Assembly (NCBI GenBank): GCA_947585965.1
Contig: CANPXK010000009.1
Span: 1-54,958, forward strand
DNA from: an uncultured Clostridia bacterium
GTDB taxonomy: Bacteria; Bacillota; Clostridia; Oscillospirales; Acutalibacteraceae
Direction: 5' to 3'
DNA: 54,958 bases
The notes below the pieces were generated by a model. The model searched no databases, was not told where the DNA came from, and was given only the letters and a program-made list of their open reading frames with translations. This document shows positions 29,201-38,200 of the stretch, one piece after another (positions within the stretch are counted from its first letter, which is position 1; every line of letters starts with the position of its first letter). A program made the position numbers and the translations under genes.

Positions 29201-32200
29201 ACTCGGTTGTAACAGCGGATTATGAGCTTACGGACAGTGATAATACAATAGGCTCGGCTGATATTGTGTTCAAAAACAGCAGCGGAGATATACTTGATAC
29301 ACAACCGTGCAGCGGAAATTCGGGTACAGTCCGGTTTACTGCTGAAACAAGCGGGACATATACTGTTGAGCTTGTTGCCGACTGTGACCTTGCAGACGGA
29401 AACGGAAGTTTAAGCAGAGTACTCTCATCTCAGAGCATAAAGCAGCCTGTAAAGGCGACCGTAAAGGAAAGCAGAACTGACGGCGAATTTGCTCAAAAAG
29501 GTGCTGGGGTAGGCATATTCTATAAGGTGACAGACAATACCGATGAGATGGTGACATCGTTTACGATAAACGGAGTCGATTATCCCGCCATACAGCAGGA
29601 GAATGGCGAATACCGCATTTCCTATGTTGTAGGCTCAAAAGCCGGCGATGAGGATATATCAGTCAGCGCTGTTAATTATCCGTCAGGAAATGCAAGTGTT
29701 AAGTATAAGAGCAGCATAGAGGTACTGAGGGATAAGCCGACGGCTGATGTGATTTTTGATAATTCGGGAGAGCAGCCGAAGCTTACGGTCAAGTTTACAG
29801 ATAACGACAGTGCGGCAATAACGGCTGTTGCATCTGTGATGCTTGGCGGGGAGATAGTAAGTGAAACTCCGTTAAAAGCAGGAGAAAACGATATTGACAT
29901 AACCTCACTTGATAATAACCGGGCATATATTGTCAATGTTGCTGTCGATTATGACCTTGATAAAAACAAGGATGACGGAAAGAACCGTGATAAACTTAAT
30001 CAGAGTACGCAATTGCTGATTATTAAGGATTATAATTTTAAGCTTGATAATTTTGCACTTGAAACCATTGATAAGGAGGATAAGGAAGTAACATTATCTT
30101 TTGAAAGCTCGAATATTTCACAGGTTCACTTCGTTGATAAGGTGGTTATAAACGGCGAAACATACGGTGTATCAAGAATTTCTCAGGTCAGGGAAACGGA
30201 GTTCGGCACTGTATATAAGTACAATGTGATAGTACCTTATGACAATGAGGAAAGGCAGGAGTTTGTTCTCACGCAGGCAATTCTTGACAACATGAAGACT
30301 TTCGGCGGACTTTCACAGAAGGTTGTCATATTCAAAAATGCCCCGACTGTCAATAATTCAAAGCTTGTGCTTGATTCACAGGAAATATTTAACCTTACAT
30401 TCGATGTTAAGGATGCGGATAATACGCTTTCGGCTCTGTATGCGACATTGAAAGACTATAAGGGAGACACAGTCGAAACGGTAAAGATTGATGTCGGAGC
30501 CGGAACAAAATACAGCTGCAAGTTCAGCAGGTTCAGTGTTCATGCGGGAATATACACGGTTGATGTAACGGCGGACTATAATCTGACGGACGGCAGCAGC
30601 GGCTGCAAGGATAAGGTTCTCAGTACGGCATCATACGAGGTAATGATTCTTATTAACAGCGCAGATGCAGCTGCCGGAAAGGATTATGCGGAAAAGAATG
30701 AGCAGGTTGATATAACATTTACCATAACCGACAACGCACCGTACAATGTTAAGAACTTTGAGATAATAAGCACAGTTGACGGTAAGGATACAACCGCTCT
30801 CTATGATGTTGCAACTGTTTCCGAAAACGGCAGCGAAGGCGTATATAAAGTTAATGTGACAATGCCCGATAAGGCGGGAGTTGTTAAGTACACGCTTTCA
30901 AAGATAAACTATATTGATAATGATATTGATGCGGAGTATACAGCGGAAGTCAACAATTGTGTAACGAGTGTTGAGGTGCTCAGGTCGGCTCCGGAGAACA
31001 CAAACTATACACTGGACGAGAAGAAAAAAACCATAACCTTTGAAGTTGCTGACAGTGACAAAGCAGTGACAACAGTAACAGCTTTGGCAACGGATAAAGC
31101 CGCAGATAGTGTAACGGAACTCCGGGTTGAGAAGGACAGCGGTAATACCTATACCATAAATCTTTCTTTACTTGCCGAAACAGCATATGACATAAAGATA
31201 ATGGTTAATTATGATCGTGATTCCGACACGAAGAACAATAAGAACAACGGAGTGCTTACGATAGACAGGGAGATAGACTTCTCGGTCAATTATCAGGCTT
31301 CAATCAGCAGCGTAAGAGTAACTAAGGTTGATACCACCGAAAAGTTGGTAACGATATCGTTGGGTGCGGAGGTAACCGCGAACGGTGAGAAAACATCGGC
31401 AGTCAATGTCCGGTATGTAACAGTAAAGGGAAATACATACGAAGTAACAAGGGATTCCGAAAGCGGACAATACACTGTCCGTATTCCGTATGACGGAGAT
31501 AATGAGCAGACGCTCACTATTGAGTCGATCACCTTGACAAACGGACTTAAATTTGATTGCAGGAAGGATAATTCGGTTACAATCTTCAAGACTGCACCAA
31601 AGGCGAGTGACCTTACAGTCGAGGTGAACAGCGGAACTATAAGTGCAAAGTTTAAGCTGACCGATACGGCAGGTACGCTTTCGGGCTTCAAGGCAGTGCT
31701 GAAAGACAGCTCGGGCAATGTTCTGTCATCAAAGCAATTCAATAAGATTCCGCAGGGCGGAATTGTAAGCGTAAGCTTTGATGATTACAAGGCAAATTCT
31801 GCCGGAAAATACACGGTTACCGTTCTTGCGACCTACAACAGGCTTGACGGTGTGACACACTCGGACGAGGAGCTTATATCCTCGGATGCGGATGTTGATA
31901 TAACTTCAACAATAACGAAACACACAGGTGTATCAAAGTATGCTGCAAAGGGCGAGGATATCAATATAACCTATACGATTAGTGACAATACGGACGTCCC
32001 TGTTACCGCACTTGTAATAAACGGCGAAAAGTATGATGCGGTGCAAGCTGAAACCGACGGACAGTATACCGTAACCGTCAAGGCTCCCGAGAGTGCGGGC
32101 AAGACATCATTCAAGGCAGATAAGGCTGTTTATAATGGCAGGGAGATTGCTCTCTCCAAGGTTTATACCGTTGATACCGAGGTATTGAAAACTGTGCCGC

Positions 32201-35200
32201 AGGTTATAGATTATACGGTAGATCCCGACAATTACAAGGTATCGTTCAATCTTGTTGATGATGATAATGCCCTCATCAGCGGCGAGGCGGTAATTACTGA
32301 CGGCAATACGGACAGGAGCGTATGCAGTATCACTGAAAAGGGAAATCAGAGTTTTGAAATCCCCGAGGATTTGAACAGCGATGCGGAATATCGCATTGTT
32401 ATAAAGCTCACCTATGACCTTGACAGTGATAAAAAGGCGGACAGCGACAACTATCACGCTGACGATGAGATACGCTCGGAGGTTCTGGAGCTTAAGGCTG
32501 ATAAGGATATCGGAATAAGGGAAATAAAGACGGTCAGCGTTGATAAGGATGAAAGGACGGTTGATATATCCTTTACCGCCGATGACGACAGCAGACATCA
32601 CATTACAAGAATATTCATTGAGGATCAGGAATTCTATACGGAATATAACGAGGAAACCGGTATATATACCGTCAATGATATTCCGTATACAGGTGAGGAA
32701 AACGAAAGGCAGGAGATAAGACTAAGCAAATTCTATACAGAAACGGGCATTGAATATGATCTGAGTGAAAAGGACATATCGTTCGTGATTTTCAAAAATA
32801 ATCCGACTGTCGAGAATATGGAGATTGCGGTAAGCGGCAAGGAGGTATATCTGAGCTTCGACATTGTTGACGAAGATAAAACCATTTCAAGTCTTTCCGC
32901 ATCTCTTACAAAGAGCACGTTTAACGAGGTTTACGGCAACACTACCATAGATACTCTCGATACGGAAGAGTTGGAGATAGGAAGCGGCGGTAAATATTCC
33001 GTAAAACTTCAGCTTACGGATATAAGCACTGCCTATAACTTCAACGTAAACATTCTGGCCGATTATGATGTTGTTGACGGCGAGGAACACAATGGGGTAA
33101 CAATCGGTACAAAGGTAGGAACCGTTAAAGTGGTTGCTAATATTATCAGCGACTCCATTACATCTGACGAGGATCTCGGCGGCGACGAGGTGGGCGAAAC
33201 TATCGAAAAGAACCGTAAGATAAGAGTAGCCTTTGAGATTTCCGACAATACGGAGTGGGATGCAACCAGAATGGTAATAGACGGAACGGTGTACAACGTA
33301 AGCAAAGACAGACCCACCGATAACGGAGATATCTACTTTGCCGATGTCATAACACCCAAGACCGCAGGTAAAAGACCGTTTACCGTATCGAGAATATACT
33401 ACGGAGATAACGAGTCGGAAGTTGATTATAAAACAAGAGAGGTAACAATTCTTAAGGCAAAACCCGGGGTTGAGAATTATACGGACGGCGGCACAGCGGA
33501 TAAACCGTATCTTAAATTCACTTTCTCCGATCCGGACGGAGCATTGACAAGCGATGCGGTCTTTACAATGCGGGATGAAGAAACGCAGAAGGTTTATTAC
33601 ACCAAAACGCTGACACCGGGTGAGGAAGTCAACCTTGATCTCAGTGATCAGGAGAAATTCCCGGAGGGTATCTATCAGATCATCATAAAAGCATCATATA
33701 ATATCTATGACGATAAGGAAAAAGAGGTTAAAGATGCGAGCCTGTTGAACGACAATGTTCTCGGACTTGAAAAGAGACTCCAGATAAAGAAGGGATATAA
33801 TTTCAGCGCCACACTAACTCCGGTTGAAATATTTGATGATTATATGCCGTTTGCGTTTTTCGTAAATATGGAAAGCCTTACAGCTGACAAGACGATAACC
33901 GGCTTTAACCTTGTCAAGCTTACTGAGTTGCCTGATGGTACATACAAAAGAGAGGAATTTGAATGTTCCGAGGTGTACCCGTGGGAGGATGACTACAGTG
34001 CATTCATATCCGGCTGGAAATACGAAAGGGGTATGACCCATGTTTACTATGAATCCGCAACACTTAATGACGGTGAGAAGCTTATTCTCGACTGGTTCAG
34101 TGATTACACTATAGTAAGCACGTATCCGACAGTTACAAAGACTACTCTGAAAGAGGACACTATCAACGATTGTGTGTATGCAACCGCAGCCGTTTCAGAC
34201 CCCGACAGTACAATTAACCGTCTGAGGTTCAGACTCAAAGCGGCGAATAACAGAGTGCTTGATGAAAAATTCCTCAATAAGAGTCAGGTTAAGGAGCTTA
34301 CAGAGGTTGTCTTTGACAAGAAAATGCCAATGACGAGTCAGTACAAGCTTGAAGTCATAGCCGAATTTGATCCCGAGGGCAGAGGAAACTATTATACATC
34401 TACACTTGCAACAAACTCGGTAAAATCGGCGGAACGTGTTGTAATAAGGGATCATCTCATCGCCGATCCGTACCCGGAAAAAGGCGGAGATGTTGTTATA
34501 GGTTACCGGATGGCACATAACCTTGCGGCGGGTATAGAGATAGTCGGAATGAAGATAAACGGCGAGCAGATAGACCTGAGTTCACAGGACGGAGACTGGT
34601 ATAAGTTTGTAATGCCTGCTCCGACAAACAGCGGCGTTTACGATTATACCGCGACGGCAATAATACTCAGCAGCACTACCTATAATCTTGCAAAGAAGGA
34701 TCCTGATGAAAACGGCGAGGGCGGCTATAACCTCCAGCCGACCGACAGCATAGACGTTCTTAAGGACAGACCTTATGCTGCCGATATAAAGCTTGAGGAC
34801 GATCCGGCGACTAATACCGCAACTTTCAGCTTCAGGGTTGAAGATCCGGACAATGCTCTGTTGGACGGAGACGCGGGAGTTGCTGTGATAAACGGCAATT
34901 CACAGACTATTACCCCCGAAGATAACCGTCTGACATTTACGAATATTCCCAAGGATCAGGAACTCAGCTTTAATATCATAGGTAATTATGATCTTGATAC
35001 AAACACGCTTGAAAACGGAGCAGCGAACAGTAATTCGTATAATGATAGTATTCTCGACGGCGGTAAGCCTGTTCCGGTAATGTTGCTTGACGACTACGGT
35101 CTGACTGTAACAAATGTTAAAGCGGTTGATTCAGACGGCAAGGAGAAATACAACTTTGAAAAGGGTGTTTCAATAGATATGACGTTTGAGAGCACCAATA

Positions 35201-38200
35201 AGACACCCGCAGATATTGACAATGTAGTTGTAAACGGCAGCACATATGACGTAACCCGCAACGAGGACGGAACGTATAAGACGAAAATCAAGGGACTTAC
35301 CGATGCCGGAAAAACAGAACTCAAAATTGACAGTGTGATTCTTGAAAACGGCAAAACCCTCGATGCAGCGGATATCGGAGATCCTGCAAGCATAGAGATA
35401 CTCAAGGATAAGGTATCTGTTCAGAAGTTCAGTTCGACCGGAAACGGGGATTCGATGACGTTGTCAGTAAACATTAAGGATGAGGATCATTCTTTGATTG
35501 GTGATACGCTCGATGTAACGATAACCGACTCATCGACAAATCGGTTGGTAACAACAACCGAGATTAAGCCGAACAAGGTTAATGAGATAAGGTTCAATAC
35601 GACTGACAGCAGGAAATATGATGTCAGCATAAAGGCGGACTATACAAGAGATATAGGACACACAGACGTTAAGAATGATGAGGAGATATATCAGAAGAAG
35701 GTTTCAATGGACAGCAGGGCAATTGAAATGAAGGATGTTCTTGATGTCAATTTGTTCAAGGTTGAGAACGGCAAGAATACTCAGATGAACATTGTGGATT
35801 CTGACGATATACAAAAGAACCTCAAAGATTATGTGGTACGTGTCGATATGGAAAATCTTCCGTCATTCTACTCTGACATAGAGAGTGTTGAGGTAAGGGA
35901 TGATAAGCTCATTCTCAGGGTAAGCTACGAAGGTGCGGTAGATTATTCAAATAATAAGACGAATACCGAATATATCGAAATTGAGTATCAGTACATTAAA
36001 AATTCAGACGGAAAATACACATATGACGGTTCGTTTGAGTCCCTGATACGCAGGATGCGTGAAGATCCGACGGGTGAGTTTGTACTGACGAAGAATTATG
36101 ATGCATCAACATATGTAACTGATGATGCGACATACTTCGGTACGGATAAGTTCAAGGGAACTCTTGACGGCAACGGTTACACGATAAGCAACCTTTCCAA
36201 GCCTCTGTTCACTACGCTTGAAAATGCGACTGTAAAGGATCTGTATATCACGGATGTTGTACTTACTTCTCTTCAGGGTGCAAAGGCACCGCTTGCAAAC
36301 AACGCTTCCGGTACGAATGTATCAGGAGTTCATGTCAACAACGTGAAGATTACTGCGTATAGCAACACCACCACGGGATACGGCTCAAGTGCAGGTCTTA
36401 TGGGTGAAGTTTCAAACAACACAAAAATAAGCGAATGCAGTGTGACGAACCTTACACTCGGCAATATCTACCTGACCCAGCTCTCCGGCGGTATTGTACG
36501 TGAGCTTAAGGGATCGAGCATATCCAACTGCTATGTTGAGGGTATCTCAACAACAGGATGGTGGGGCAACGGCGGTATCGTCGGTACGGCGGATCAGTAT
36601 TCAACGATTGAAAATTGTATTTCAAATCAGTCGCTGTCAATGTATATCAATGATAAGAACGCAGGTATCGTCGGATCATCAAACGGAGCAACGCTGAAAA
36701 ATAATATAGCAATAGCTACCGGAAATAATGCTCAGGCTATGAAGGTTTACGGTAATACGCTTGGCAGTGCTTCGGAAAATAACTATCAGCTTTCTGATGT
36801 TCCGGGAAATAATAACGAGCATCAGGCTGTCAAGAGTATATCGAGCAGTCAGCTCAGCGAGAGCTTTTATGGAAATCAGCTGAAGCTTGACCCGAAAATA
36901 TGGGATTTCAGCAATGCATCGCAGACAAAGATTCCGACCCTCAGAAATAATGCCAACTATGCCCCGTATGTTCCGAGTCGGGATCGTGTAATGGAGAATA
37001 AGGATTACGACCCGAGCAAGGAGATTGCTTATAACAATCTGTATAAGCTTATGCCGTTCTATGATGCATCCTATATCATTACGGACGCTGCAAATAACAT
37101 AAGGGTAGGCGATGATCTCAACACTAAGAGAGTAAACGGAGTTATCCCGTACGATTCCGACGGAAATATTGTTTATGTTCTGGATACCGGGAATTATGAC
37201 AAGCTGTCAAAGATAACCATAGTTTACGATGACCTTACAATGCAGACCTATGATGTCAGCTACGACATCTGCTTCGGTAATGTTGCCTGCTATGATATAC
37301 CGGCACTGAAGCTTAAATACACATATAACCACTATGTGATTAATTCGGAATCGCCGGTTATAGATGAGCTTGTTGATGAGCTTCTTGCAGCAGGAACCTA
37401 CAGTAAAGCACTTGATACGATTACCCCCAACAAAGATCACGATACCTATAAGTACTATTACGATGAGGAAATCGGAACAAGAGAAAATCTCAGGGATTTT
37501 GTCATTAAGGTGCTTGCAAACGGCAACTATGCGGTTACGACAAGTGACTCTGTTGTCAACACTGCGATCCGTTCGGAGCTGACAAACAACAAAAAACTGC
37601 TCAATATGCTTTATGCTTATAACTACTATATGCGCTGGTACAGCTTCGACATAGAGCAGTTCAGCATTGCCGATATGTTGATGTTCAAGGGAGACATATT
37701 CAGCAGTAACCTTAACCTTGAAAATCTTACAACGGCATTGCTGTCAAATCCCGGAAGTACGATGAGGACAAACGCAACTAATGAATTCTACAATAGTTAC
37801 GTTAGTGCCTACACGGGAATAAAAACACTTCCCGACTTCCTCAACTTCTTTATCAAGGCAACAGGAAAATACACGGATGAAACCATTAACGACTGGTTTA
37901 CGGATAACTTTAACGGTGTATTGCGTGAAATGAAGATGGATAAGATAGAGGATGTTGATATTGAGTATGACAAGATTAAGTACAGAGCATGGGCGCACAT
38001 GAGTGTACGACCGCATGTTATGCTGCCGCTGCTCAATATGCCTGATAATTCAACCTACATTCTGTCATACCCGACCGCAATGGCAATCGGTTCTGTCAGA
38101 ACATACATAAGGGATCCCTCTGATGAAGAACAGATGAAGAACTTCAATACAAGCATTGACAATTGGGCAATGAAAATGAAGGTTTACTACAATATGTATC

